A stretch of DNA of 64,000 nt from Bacteroidales bacterium (GTDB taxonomy: Bacteria > Bacteroidota > Bacteroidia > Bacteroidales > UBA932). The notes beneath the pieces were generated by a model. It saw only the letters and a program-made list of their open reading frames with translations, was not told the DNA's origin and searched no databases. Below, in pieces: positions 25,440-33,751 of this stretch. Position numbers and translations under genes: made by a program. Location of the stretch: NCBI GenBank assembly GCA_015060245.1, contig SUYU01000009.1, positions 55,395-119,394 of the forward strand, in the 5' to 3' direction. The stretch's first letter is position 1, and each line of letters begins with the position of its first letter.

Positions 25440-26204
25440 ATGGAAGTGGTGGGAAGAGCCAAGGAGGTGCAGATGACAGATATGGGTATTGATGGTTGTC
25501 ACGATAAGTTGCAATCTGGCGTGGAGGAGGATTTTGGAACTTGGTTTCCTGAATTTGCTATTAATGCCGGAGTCGCCGATTGTAGACATTGAGTAAATGG
25601 ACAATGAGTCGTTTATCTTGTTGAGATGCAGATATGGAGAGTTGCCCAAACTGCGTACCGACGTTATTCTGGTAGAAAAAGTACCGGTTATGTATTTTCA
25701 GACAAGTTGAATATCATACTCTTGAAGTTACCATGCATTGATGCACAGAGTCTTTCAGAGTGTGGAGAGTTTTATGAAAAGTTGTCATATTTGCTCAATC
25801 AAATGACCACAGATATGAGAACAATAGAAGAATTGAAGGCCGAGTTTGCGGCTACGCAGTTGCCGGAACAGACCAAAGAGGTTTTCTATCAGGTGCTGGA
25901 TACGGCTGATGTTGGCTCATTGTCAGAAAATGAGCAACTTATTTATGAATAAAACCTCAAGGCATGCTGCGATACGAAGAGTTGCATAAGATTTGCCGAG
26001 CATTCTGGCCGTGAAAAGGGACGTGAAGAGGGGCGTGAAGAAGGTCGTGAAGAGGACTGTGAAGAGGACTGTGAAGAGGGCCGGGCAGGGGGTATGGCCC
26101 AAGGTAAACTGGAGATTGCCAGATCAATGAAATCGGATGGTATGACATCAGAAATCATATCCAAATATACAGGGTTGTCTGCAATGGAGATAGAGAATTT
26201 ATAG
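25440..26204 (+). pseudogene. Decayed Rpn-type PD-(D/E)XK nuclease copy
   Basis: A broken copy of the gene at 26954-28111. Around 25545-25620, in a shifted frame, GFLNLLLMPESPIVDIE matches GFLNLVLELECPIVDVE of the intact copy. A frame from 25626 (LKLPCIDAQSLSECGEFYEK) matches the C-terminal half, is stopped at 25952, and continues past the stop as an Arg/Glu/Gly-rich tail to AMEIENL at 26204. Most of the nuclease core (the DVLCIDKSGTRFLIEVQN region) is missing. Frameshifts, a stop and a deletion make this a dead copy. It is followed by the same 3' flank as the intact gene. Confidence 0.8.
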
Positions 26205-26380
26205 TATTTTCATTATATTTCTCAAAGTCCGATATATGTAGGTATTTGTAAAGTCGCAAGGAGTACTGTTCTTAAGAAAACCTGCCCATATATGATGATA
26301 TAGTCTCTTTTTGTGTTGTGCCGAAGGTTCAAGATGCTCTCTTTTGGAATTAGCAGGTAAAAAACTACAGAAAATTGTAT

Positions 26381-26543
26381 TGATACTGAACTTTTAAACT
26401 TATCCGTTGTTATTTATACGAAATAGTTTTTTAAGTTTAGGTTAAGTCGGGCGCACCCTGTCAAGTCATAAGTCGATTGGCAGGGTGTGTTTTTTATGCT
26501 TTGGCTCACTTCTTAATGCGTGGTTGATATTCTGGGTTATAAA
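26381..26543 (+). repeat. 3' flank repeat of nuclease unit (copy 1), with terminator
   Basis: About 163 bp that recurs at 28121-28283 downstream of the intact nuclease gene, about 90 percent identical by eye. It contains a 13-bp stem (CGCACCCTGTCAA with TTGGCAGGGTGTG, 26454-26466 and 26479-26491) followed by TTTTTT, a convincing intrinsic terminator on the plus strand. Confidence 0.8.
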
Positions 26544-26622
26544 ATCTCTACAATAAATAGATTTTCATATTTCTGTGAAGATGTCATTGGTATGCTTAGG
26601 ATCTCAAAATAAAAAATCCAAA

Positions 26623-26673
26623 ATTCAATAAATCATCGTTTCAAAAGGGTAAATTTTACTCTTTTGTTTTGAG
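26623..26673 (+). repeat. 5' flank repeat of nuclease unit (copy 2)
   Basis: Counterpart of 25157-25207, 280 bp before the intact nuclease gene. Between it and the gene (26674-26953) there is no reading frame I can support, only the short tandem repeat at 26750-26842. Confidence 0.7.
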
Positions 26674-26749
26674 CCGCCGTCAGTAAGGATTAGTTTTGCC
26701 GATGTTGAAATCATCAAAATCCGGCATATTGGATTTGCTGCAGCACCAG

Positions 26750-26842
26750 TTTGATTTGCTTTGAAAGCATTTTGATTTGCAAAATCAGTCGTTTTGCTTT
26801 GAAAGTATTTTGATTTGCAAAGTCAGCCGTTTTGCTTTGAGG
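26750..26842 (+). repeat. Tandem repeat, about 38-bp unit
   Basis: Two full units and part of a third, with the core TTTTGCTTTGAAAGTATTTT and GATTTGCAAAGTCAGCCG. It lies in the leader region of the intact nuclease gene. No function seen. Confidence 0.65.
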
Positions 26843-26953
26843 AACATAAAGTTTGACATGCAGAGGGCGAAATTCTTTGATTCACAGCAAATTTTTTGTA
26901 CTTCAGCAAATCTCAATGCCGGCTATTATTAATCTTATCAAACAACAATTTTT

Positions 26954-28111
26954 ATGGAAACGAGCAGAAGCAGTGAGCAGGGATTGAAAGAGAAAAGTTT
27001 TGCAAAAGGAGTAGAGCGTGAGCAGGTAAGCGGATTGTCAAAACCGAATAGTCGTGTAGAGGCAGACGTATGTTCAGCAGATGGTAGCAATCGGCAAAGC
27101 AGTGTGATGAACCCCTTTGTAGACTGGGGTTTCAAGTATCTGTTCGGGACCGAGCGTAACAAGCGTAATCTTGTCGGTTTTTTGAACCTGGTTCTTGAAC
27201 TTGAGTGCCCGATAGTAGATGTAGAATACCTCAATAATGAGAACATACCGCATGAAGCGGGCGGGCGAGAGTGCGTTTTTGATGTATTGTGTATAGACAA
27301 GAGCGGGACCCGATTTTTGATAGAGGTACAGAATGCCCCGATAAGTTATATACGGAACCGGATACTCTACTATACGTGCCGACTCATAGAGCAGATGGGC
27401 CAACCGGGCGAGAAGTGGAACTATAACATAGACAAGGTCTACAGCATATGTCTGATGAACTTCATGTATGAGCAGGATCCGGTGTTGAAAAGGGAGTTTA
27501 TGCTTCAGGAGTCGTATACAGGCACTCTGTTTACCGACAGGATCCATATAGTGATGTTGCAGTTGCCGTGTCTTGAAGCCAAAAGTATGTGGGAATGTAA
27601 CATGTTGTATGAAAAGTTGTTATATTTGCTGCTACAAATGAAGAAAGGTATGAGTACAATAGAGGAGTTAAAACGTCAGGTGTATGAGCATGGTCTAAAT
27701 GAGGAGATCCGCGAGACCTTTTTGAATGTCTTGGATGAGGCGAACCTAGCATCTCTTTCCAAGAGCGACAAGGCATTGTATGAGGCCCGTCTGAAGAGTT
27801 ACCGGGACAACAGAGCGTGTCTTGATTATGCAATAGAGACAGGCATCAGGCAAGGCATAGAGCAGGGTATTGAACAAGGCATAAAGCAGGGCATTGAACA
27901 GGGCATTGAACAAGGCATAAAGCAAGGCATAGAGCAAGGCTTGGAGTTGGGTGAGGAGAGAGGCTTGATGCAGGGTAGAGAAGAGGGCCTGGCAGAGGGT
28001 GTGGCTCAAGGTAAACAGGAGATAGCCAGATCAATGAAAAACAAGGGTCTTGATATTGGCTTGATTGCAGAGTGTACGGGGCTTTCTGAATTTGAGATAG
28101 AAAAATTGTAG
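26954..28111 (+). CDS. Rpn-family PD-(D/E)XK nuclease / putative transposase
   Basis: 385 aa, complete. The N-terminal 45 residues are polar and variable. MNPFVDWGFKYLFG and FLNLVLELE begin the family core; DVLCIDKSGTRFLIEVQN (about 110-127) carries the D...ExQ part of the PD-(D/E)XK active site, and RILYYTCRLI follows. The C-terminus is a run of GIEQ/GIKQ-type repeats (about 297-325), then a short helical end. Rpn (RpnA) proteins are DNA endonucleases that promote RecA-independent recombination; many genomes carry many degraded copies. Here a dead copy with the same flanks lies just upstream, so the unit was duplicated. The gene has no terminal inverted repeats that I can find, so how it moves is unclear. 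Confidence 0.85.
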   Translation: METSRSSEQGLKEKSFAKGVEREQVSGLSKPNSRVEADVCSADGSNRQSSVMNPFVDWGFKYLFGTERNKRNLVGFLNLVLELECPIVDVEYLNNENIPHEAGGRECVFDVLCIDKSGTRFLIEVQNAPISYIRNRILYYTCRLIEQMGQPGEKWNYNIDKVYSICLMNFMYEQDPVLKREFMLQESYTGTLFTDRIHIVMLQLPCLEAKSMWECNMLYEKLLYLLLQMKKGMSTIEELKRQVYEHGLNEEIRETFLNVLDEANLASLSKSDKALYEARLKSYRDNRACLDYAIETGIRQGIEQGIEQGIKQGIEQGIEQGIKQGIEQGLELGEERGLMQGREEGLAEGVAQGKQEIARSMKNKGLDIGLIAECTGLSEFEIEKL

Positions 28112-28120
28112 CAATGTAAT

Positions 28121-28283
28121 ATTGATACTGAACTTTTAAACTTGTCCGTTGTTATTTATACGAAATAGTTTTTTAAGTTTAGGTTAAGTCGGGCGCACCC
28201 TGTCAAGTCATAAGTCGATTGGCAGGGTGTGATGTTTATGCTCTGCCCACTTCTTAATGCAAGGTTGAGATTTCGGGTTATAA
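28121..28283 (+). repeat. 3' flank repeat of nuclease unit (copy 2)
   Basis: Counterpart of 26381-26543, starting 9 bp after the stop of the intact nuclease gene. The hairpin stem (28194-28206 with 28219-28231) is kept but the T-run is broken by ATG, so it is a weaker terminator than copy 1. Confidence 0.8.
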
Positions 28284-28362
28284 ATGGGCACATTACTGTT
28301 TTTTGGGCAACGCTGCCTTTTGGCTATATTACTGTTTTTCGCAGCATTGCAGTATCCCGATA

Positions 28363-28530
28363 AAATAAAAAAGAGCCCCGCTGCTACTTACGGAAGCCCT
28401 TTTTTGTGTACTAAAACCTAAACCTACACCTATAAGATGCAGGAGGATATAATTTCGTTGCATCAATTTTCGAAATAATGTGAAATTTTTTGGGTCTCCT
28501 CCCATTATTTCATTTAGTGTACTAATTATA
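28363..28530 (-). ncRNA. Candidate structured RNA or 3' UTR ending in a terminator
   Basis: Between convergent genes. Read on the minus strand, ACTAAA (about 28522) can pair with TTTAGT (about 28411), enclosing GGAGGA/TCCTCC (28502-28497 with 28447-28442) and ATTTCG/CGAAAT (28476-28471 with 28457-28452). It ends with a hairpin made of GGGCTTCCG and CGGGGCTC (28399-28391, 28380-28373) and a T-run. Nested stems plus a terminator suggest a small rod-like RNA of about 150 nt, or the processed 3' end of the ABC permease transcript that stops at 28549. No protein frame fits. Low certainty; the 28284-28362 stretch shows nothing. Confidence 0.35.
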
Positions 28531-28548
28531 TCGGTAAGAGCGCTAATG

Positions 28549-29829
28549 TTATTTCATAATTTTTACAGGTAAAAGTGCTATCAGATACCCAATCAGTGCT
28601 ACTCCTCCAAATGTAATTATAATATCTGCAAGGTGGATCTCAACCGGATATGCATTTACTATGTAGTTGCCTGGAAGTGATATGAGTCCGGTTGTTTGCT
28701 GTATTATGCAAAGAATAAGTCCGATAACTATTCCAATGGCTGCTCCTATGAGAGAAATAAGCCATCCCTGTAAAATAAATATTTTCTCAATAAGTGCAGG
28801 TGATGCGCCCATGCTCAGGTATGTATCCATGTCGCTCTTCTTGTCGATAATCAGCATTGATAGTGAACCGAATATATTAACTGATACTATCATTATCACA
28901 AAAAAGAGAATCATGAAAACTGCAAATTTCTCTGCACGCATCATTTTGTAGAGTGTCTCGTTCTGTTGGTATTTGTTTTTGACATTGAATCCGGTTTGGG
29001 GTTCTTCTGTAGATGTAGTGATTTGACAGCAAGAAGTATCTGAACCAGAGATCCGTTTGCCTTTGGCGCTTTCAAGTATTTGGCGCAACTCTTTTTCTAT
29101 GTTGCCGGAATTGGCTCTTCCTGCCTCGCTTAGATAGATTTCAAGGGAGGTGGCCTCATCTTGGGAATACTCCAGAAGTTCACGGGCAACAGAAAGTGGA
29201 ACAAATAGACCTTTTGAATCAAACTCCTTATTTAGAGCAATTATTCCGCTCGGATATAGCGTTTCAGAGTTGAGGCTTCCCGATGGATTCAATATTGATA
29301 CTGTAGCGTTTCTGCTCGGGAAGTAGAGTTCCAGCGCATCAAGAAAACGTACTCTGAGCCTGAGCGATGCTGCAAGTTCCATACCTACAATGGCATGCGG
29401 GGTTTGTCCTACAAAAGTCTTGAACTCACCCTCTTTAATGGAATTCTGTATACCGCTCACCCTGCCGTAACTCGAATCCACACCTCTGATGAATGCAATT
29501 GACTGGTTGTCGGAATACTGCACAAAAATATCCTCCTCAACAACGGGTTGCAGCGATTCTATTCCGTCAATCCTCCCCACTGCTTCAAAGACGGCGCTGT
29601 TCAGATGAAAACTTTTGCCATGTAGAGGAGTGACAATAAAATTGGGCTGATACTCCTGGTAAAAGCCCTTTACCAGAGTATCAAACCCATTATATACCGA
29701 CAATATGACTATTAAGGCCATGCTGCCTATTCCTATTCCAATGGCACTTATGAGCGAAATAATATTAATCACATTGTGTGATTTCTTGGCAAACAGGTAC
29801 CTTTTGGCTATGAAAAACGGCAGATTCAA
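28549..29829 (-). CDS. FtsX/LolC-E-like ABC transporter permease
   Basis: 426 aa with one N-terminal helix (INIISLISAIGIGIGSMALI, residues about 21-40), a periplasmic domain of about 230 residues, and three C-terminal helices with the FtsX-like layout (VFMILFFVIMIVSVNIFG, WLISLIGAAIGIVIGLILC, GGVALIGYLIALLP). The N-terminal FIAKRYLFAKKSHNVINIIS is typical of LolC/LolE-type permeases that move lipoproteins from the inner membrane to LolA. The ATPase partner is not in the window, so specificity to lipoproteins is an inference; with many lipoproteins nearby it is attractive. It is downstream of rbfA on the same strand with a 61-bp gap containing a 19-bp tandem duplication. Confidence 0.78.
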   Translation of the reverse strand: MNLPFFIAKRYLFAKKSHNVINIISLISAIGIGIGSMALIVILSVYNGFDTLVKGFYQEYQPNFIVTPLHGKSFHLNSAVFEAVGRIDGIESLQPVVEEDIFVQYSDNQSIAFIRGVDSSYGRVSGIQNSIKEGEFKTFVGQTPHAIVGMELAASLRLRVRFLDALELYFPSRNATVSILNPSGSLNSETLYPSGIIALNKEFDSKGLFVPLSVARELLEYSQDEATSLEIYLSEAGRANSGNIEKELRQILESAKGKRISGSDTSCCQITTSTEEPQTGFNVKNKYQQNETLYKMMRAEKFAVFMILFFVIMIVSVNIFGSLSMLIIDKKSDMDTYLSMGASPALIEKIFILQGWLISLIGAAIGIVIGLILCIIQQTTGLISLPGNYIVNAYPVEIHLADIIITFGGVALIGYLIALLPVKIMK

Positions 29830-29838
29830 ATCAAATCA

Positions 29839-29878
29839 TTTTATAGCACTCCGCCGGGTTTATAGCACTCCGCCGGGG
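29839..29878 (+). repeat. Short tandem duplication before the permease gene
   Basis: TTTATAGCACTCCGCCGGG occurs twice back to back between rbfA and the ABC permease. It looks like a recent slippage event in the short intergenic gap; on the minus strand it lies in the region where the permease ribosome binding site should be found upstream. Confidence 0.7.
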
Positions 29879-29890
29879 AGCGTGTCAAAA

Positions 29891-30235
29891 CTATTTTTTC
29901 AGCAAGTCATCGATGTGCTCAACGTAATCAAGCGATGAGTCGAGCATGAACACCAGTTCCGGAACAATCCTGAGTTGTTTGCCTACAAGGCGACCCAACT
30001 CACCCCTGATCTGTTTGACAGAGTCCTGGATAATTTTCATTACCTCATCCGCCTTTGCCGACGGGAATATACTTACAAATACTTTGGCCACGGAGAGATC
30101 AGGGCTGACTCTAACCTCACTTACCGTAACCATGGCACCATTGAATGCCGCCATGCCCTTGCTTCTGATAATCTCAGCAAGGTCGCGCTGCAACTGGCGT
30201 CCTATCTTCTGTTGTCTTGTGCTCTCTCCTTCCAT
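29891..30235 (-). CDS. rbfA: Ribosome-binding factor A
   Basis: 114 aa, the normal size. Begins MEGESTRQQKIGRQLQRDLA, continues with VTVSEVRVSPDLSVAKVFVS, the conserved KH-like core of RbfA, and ends in the LVFMLDSSLDYVEHIDDLL helix that is characteristic of the family. RbfA helps mature the 5' end of 16S rRNA and acts in the cold. It lies between tyrS (80 bp upstream) and the ABC permease on the same strand, and could be cotranscribed with either. Confidence 0.92.
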   Translation of the reverse strand: MEGESTRQQKIGRQLQRDLAEIIRSKGMAAFNGAMVTVSEVRVSPDLSVAKVFVSIFPSAKADEVMKIIQDSVKQIRGELGRLVGKQLRIVPELVFMLDSSLDYVEHIDDLLKK

Positions 30236-30314
30236 AATTGCTTATATTGTCTCTTTTCTATAATTTTATCAGTAGCCTGCAAATTGTGCTGTTATTTGGG
30301 CAATAGTACAGTCG

Positions 30315-31604
30315 TTAATTGAACTTTATGATGAAATAGTTCTTCTTGCCTTTCTGCACAAGTATGTACTTGCCGTTTACAAGGTGTTCCTGAGTCAAAG
30401 CCCCGTTGGCATCGGTAAATTTCTCCTTGTTGATGCTCAGACCGTTTGCCTGGATCATCTTGCGGCACTCACCCTTTGACGGGAAGATTGAAGTCTCAAC
30501 GGCAAGCAGATCAAGAATATTTCCTCCAAGTTTCTCTGCAGGAAGTTCAAATTGTGGAACTCCGTCAAATACAGAGAGGAATGTCTGCTCGTCAAGGTTC
30601 TTCAATGCCTGTGATGTAGAGTTGCCGAACAGGATACCAGAAGCCTCAACAGCCTTGTTGTACTCCTCCTCTCCATGGACCATAATGGTAATCTCCCTGG
30701 CCAAAAGTTTCTGCAAGCCTCTCAAATGCGGCTCCTCCTTATGTTTGGCAATGGCCTCTTCAATCACCTCGCGGCTCAACATTGTAAAAATCTTGATATA
30801 CTTCTCAGCATCCTCATCTGCTACATTCATCCAGAACTGGTAGAATGTGTATGGAGATGTGTAGTTAGCGTCAAGCCAGATATTGCCCTTCTCGGTCTTT
30901 CCGAACTTGCCGCCATCGGCTTTTGTAATCAAAGGACATGTAAGGGCAAATGCCTCATTGCCAGTCTTTCTTCTTATAAGTTCAGTGCCTGTGGTTATAT
31001 TGCCCCATTGGTCGCTGCCGCCCATCTGAAGTTTGCAGTTGTTGTGCTCGTTCAAGTAGAGGAAGTCATAACCCTGTACAAGTTGGTATGAGAACTCGGT
31101 AAATGACATGCCTTCTCTTGCCTCGCCTGTCAAACGCTTCTTTACAGAGTCTTTGCTCATCATGTAGTTTACGGTAATGTGTTTTCCTATGTCGCGGATA
31201 AATGAAAGGAATGAGAAATCCTTCATCCAGTCATAGTTGTTTACAAGCACCGCCGCATTGGGCATGTCAGAGTCAAAATCAAGGAATTTTGAGAGTTGCT
31301 TTTTTATAGCGGCAATATTGTGGTTGAGAGTCTGCTCATCAAGAAGGTTTCTCTCTGCGCTCTTCATTGAAGGGTCTCCAATCATGCCTGTAGCACCGCC
31401 AATCAAAGCGTAAGGCTTATGTCCGCAGTTCTGGAAATGCTTGAGCATCATAATACTTACCAAGTGGCCAATATGCAAAGAGTCTGCTGTTGGATCTATG
31501 CCCACATATGCAGATGTCTGCTCCTTCATCAACTGTTCCTCTGTACCTGGCATCATAGTGTGGATCATGCCTCTCCAGGTAAGTTCTTCAACAAAATTCT
31601 TCAT
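30315..31604 (-). CDS. tyrS: Tyrosyl-tRNA synthetase
   Basis: 429 aa from the Met at 31604; a longer open frame starts 22 codons upstream but [15 protein letters not shown] is the standard Bacteroidetes N-terminus. The class I signature is [14 protein letters not shown], followed by the tyrosine pocket ([11 protein letters not shown]) and the KMSKS-type loop KFGKTEKG. The C-terminal S4-like RNA-binding domain ends near [16 protein letters not shown]. It charges tRNA-Tyr in the cytoplasm. A TAACTTTG -7 box at 31682-31675 gives its own promoter with a leader of about 65 nt, independent of the response regulator gene upstream. No T-box-like structure is visible in that leader. Confidence 0.95.
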   Translation of the reverse strand: MKNFVEELTWRGMIHTMMPGTEEQLMKEQTSAYVGIDPTADSLHIGHLVSIMMLKHFQNCGHKPYALIGGATGMIGDPSMKSAERNLLDEQTLNHNIAAIKKQLSKFLDFDSDMPNAAVLVNNYDWMKDFSFLSFIRDIGKHITVNYMMSKDSVKKRLTGEAREGMSFTEFSYQLVQGYDFLYLNEHNNCKLQMGGSDQWGNITTGTELIRRKTGNEAFALTCPLITKADGGKFGKTEKGNIWLDANYTSPYTFYQFWMNVADEDAEKYIKIFTMLSREVIEEAIAKHKEEPHLRGLQKLLAREITIMVHGEEEYNKAVEASGILFGNSTSQALKNLDEQTFLSVFDGVPQFELPAEKLGGNILDLLAVETSIFPSKGECRKMIQANGLSINKEKFTDANGALTQEHLVNGKYILVQKGKKNYFIIKFN

Positions 31605-31674
31605 CTGTGTATAATTTTTAATATTAATGATCTGGTTAGTGATATTTTGGCGCAACTCTTTTAGAGTCAAGCCG

Positions 31675-31682
31675 CAAAGTTA
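31675..31682 (-). promoter_or_regulatory. -7 box (TAACTTTG) for tyrS
   Basis: TTAACTTTGCGGC on the minus strand, identical over 13 bases to the -7 region of gpmI. It lies 71 bp before the tyrS start. No clear TTTG -33 element at the usual distance. Confidence 0.55.
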
Positions 31683-31718
31683 ATAAAAATAATGCTCATA
31701 TAACCCGCCGGCCTCTTT

Positions 31719-32441
31719 TCAATTGTTGCTTTTTTTTAATTTGTTGTAGAGTGTCTGACGGGTAATGCCCAACTGTTGGGCAGTAAGACTTATATTTCCT
31801 CTGTTGCGCAACATGACGTTCTTTATGATCCTTTGCTCAATTGCCTCAAGGGTCTCATCATACACTGAACCGGGAGTGTTGGAGAAAATGTCATAATTCT
31901 CAAATGCAATGCTGCTGTTGCCCGGTGCAGTGCCGGTTGGTCTCAGTCCATTCAGTGGAGCGTTTGCATTCCTCTCTTCTGCTATGCCATCTGTCCCGAC
32001 AGCCTTTGCTTCTGACCTTAATTTTTCAATCTCATCCTCAAGTTCTGCGATTTTGCTCCTGTATCCTTTTCTCGTGACGGCATTGTTGAGCGATATTACA
32101 ATTTTATATTCGTTCCAGGGTTTGTGCACAAAGTCAAAGGCTCCGCAATTGATGCACTGGGCTGCCATTGGAACCTGGGCAAAAGTGGAGAGCAATACAA
32201 CCTCCAGTCCCGGATTTTTCTGCCGGAATGTAGAGACTGTTTCTGCTGCTTCTGAACTCTTGCTGAAAATGTCAAGGTCCATAAGCAGCACATCAAAGGA
32301 GTCTTTTGCCAGAAACTCTTCGGCCCGGTCAAGATTGTGGGTTGTCTGCACCTTTTCAAAGTGCTTTTTAAGAAGAATTCCCAAGGAGGTAAGCAGGCCG
32401 TGATTGGGCTCAATTACCAAAATATTGCCATCTCTTTTCAT
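31719..32441 (-). CDS. Response regulator: receiver domain plus Fis-type HTH, no AAA+ domain
   Basis: 240 aa. Residues about 5-120 form a receiver domain with the phospho-acceptor Asp in VLLMDLDIF, Ser/Thr in LLSTFAQVP and Lys in VHKPW. The usual acidic pair after the first strand is replaced by EPN. A coiled linker rich in Glu/Lys follows (about 130-150). The C-terminus (RGNISLTAQQLGITRQTLYN) is a Fis-type helix-turn-helix as in NtrC-family proteins, but the sigma-54-activating ATPase domain is missing, as in the PrrA/ActR group. No sensor kinase is adjacent. A perfect palindrome TGTAAAATAATTTTACA lies 9 bp upstream of the start, within the leader, and may be its own binding site. Confidence 0.78.
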   Translation of the reverse strand: MKRDGNILVIEPNHGLLTSLGILLKKHFEKVQTTHNLDRAEEFLAKDSFDVLLMDLDIFSKSSEAAETVSTFRQKNPGLEVVLLSTFAQVPMAAQCINCGAFDFVHKPWNEYKIVISLNNAVTRKGYRSKIAELEDEIEKLRSEAKAVGTDGIAEERNANAPLNGLRPTGTAPGNSSIAFENYDIFSNTPGSVYDETLEAIEQRIIKNVMLRNRGNISLTAQQLGITRQTLYNKLKKSNN

Positions 32442-32450
32442 AACAGCAAA

Positions 32451-32509
32451 TGTAAAATAATTTTACACAACTTCAAAAGTATGTATAAAAATTTTACAAA
32501 TAACGTAAA
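32451..32509 (-). promoter_or_regulatory. Palindromic operator candidates and -7 box for response regulator
   Basis: TGTAAAATAATTTTACA (32451-32467) is a perfect 17-bp palindrome. A second inverted pair, TTTTAC and GTAAAA separated by 7 bp, lies at about 32492-32510. Between them on the minus strand is TACTTTTG (32481-32474), a TAnnTTTG box. The two sites bracket the core promoter, as expected for autoregulation by a dimeric protein; which protein binds is unknown. Confidence 0.5.
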
Positions 32510-32597
32510 AAAATCATACAATTGGTATGAATGGCAAACATTGCTGATCTGAGTTCCGGAGCGGAATGCACAGGAGCAGCCGGGTGCGTGGGCCAGA

Positions 32598-33647
32598 TTA
32601 GAATCCTTGTGCCTGAATTGGAATTTCGGCACCTTCTGGGGTAACCAGAAGTGCGCCCGCTTCAGGTTTGCAAAGGTGTCCGATGATGTCTACATTAGGG
32701 AACTCCTTGTGGAATTTCTCATGCTCGGCAAGAGGGATTACAAAGAGGAATTTGTAATCATCGCCACCATTGAGCGCTGCTGTTACGGTATCCATATTTA
32801 TCTCTTTTGCCATCTCCATTGTCTGTGAGGCAATAGGAATCTTGTCGAGATAAATCTTGGCTCCAACACCATGTTCCTGACACAACTCCTTGACTGTTGC
32901 AGCAAGGCCGTCGGTTATGAAGTAGCCGGCTGCCGGAAGGAGTGAGGCCTCCTTGAACTGGTCAACGATCTTGGGATTTATCTCGGGACTCAAGTATTGG
33001 CTGAGTATATATTTGTAACGGCTCAAATCGGGCTGTCGGTATGAGGCCATCTCTGATGCGGGAATTTTGTTGAATGCAACCTTTTCCCTCTCGAGCACGT
33101 GCAGCCCCATATAGGCGGCTCCAATGTTGCCTGTTATGCATATAAGGTCGGTCCCTGCAGGTTTTGGTATGGAATTTATGGTTTGCTGATCCTGTTCGCC
33201 CTGTGCGGTTATTCCTATTGCAAGGCCGGTCATTGAGGCCTTGAGTTCAAGGGAAAGATTCTTTATGTTGTGCTCTTTGGCAGCCGCTACAACACCTGTC
33301 CAGAGTTCAACAATATCCTCTGCTGCAAAACGGGCCGACAGAGCCAGAGTATATGAGAGTCCTTTGGGCTGGCAGCATTTTGCATAGAGCGGGCCTATTG
33401 CATTGAGTGCTGACTTGTATCCAAGATGCTTGAGGGGTGTATATACAAGGTCAAAGTCAACACCCTCCATCATAAGGCGGTTGATTGAGAGGGTCTGGTT
33501 TGATGGGGCTCCATAAAAATAGGGGCTGTTGCTGAAACCTGTTCCCTCAAACAATCTTCTCAAGAGTTCCCTCTTGCCAATCTCTGCAATCTGTGTCCTT
33601 TTTGGAGCATTTGCATCCTTGCTCCCGCTAACCATTTTCTCTTTCAT
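32598..33647 (-). CDS. thiL: Thiamine-phosphate kinase
   Basis: 349 aa. Starts [20 protein letters not shown]; conserved ThiL features include the N-terminal [36 protein letters not shown] in the metal-binding region, [20 protein letters not shown] and [16 protein letters not shown]. ThiL phosphorylates thiamine monophosphate to thiamine pyrophosphate in the cytoplasm, using ATP. The N-terminal DD motif of ThiL is changed to GVDFDLVY here. No TPP riboswitch (CUGAGA box) is visible upstream, and no other thi genes are in the window, so it is probably constitutive. It is divergent from the suf operon with a 104-bp gap holding a small hairpin at 33682-33701. Confidence 0.87.
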   Translation of the reverse strand: MKEKMVSGSKDANAPKRTQIAEIGKRELLRRLFEGTGFSNSPYFYGAPSNQTLSINRLMMEGVDFDLVYTPLKHLGYKSALNAIGPLYAKCCQPKGLSYTLALSARFAAEDIVELWTGVVAAAKEHNIKNLSLELKASMTGLAIGITAQGEQDQQTINSIPKPAGTDLICITGNIGAAYMGLHVLEREKVAFNKIPASEMASYRQPDLSRYKYILSQYLSPEINPKIVDQFKEASLLPAAGYFITDGLAATVKELCQEHGVGAKIYLDKIPIASQTMEMAKEINMDTVTAALNGGDDYKFLFVIPLAEHEKFHKEFPNVDIIGHLCKPEAGALLVTPEGAEIPIQAQGF

Positions 33648-33735
33648 ACGTTTACTTCCTTATGGGTGGTTGTGCTTTTAATACCTGCCGTTGGAGGTAT
33701 GCTCTCTTTTTTTTCACAAAAATAGATAATTCAAT

Positions 33736-33743
33736 TAACTTTG
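33736..33743 (+). promoter_or_regulatory. -7 box (TAACTTTG) of the suf operon
   Basis: TAACTTTG ends 8 bp before the sufB start codon, giving a very short leader. At the expected -33 distance there is only a T-rich stretch (TTTTTTTTCACA), not a good TTTG. Confidence 0.55.
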
Positions 33744-33751
33744 CACCACTT

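Noticed and set aside
31605..31718. T-box leader before tyrS
   Set aside because: The leader is only about 65 nt and no specifier stem or UGGN bulge can be seen.
33648..33751. Possible TPP riboswitch between thiL and sufB
   Set aside because: Only a small ATACCT/AGGTAT hairpin is present; the conserved CUGAGA and ACCUGA elements are missing on the thiL strand.
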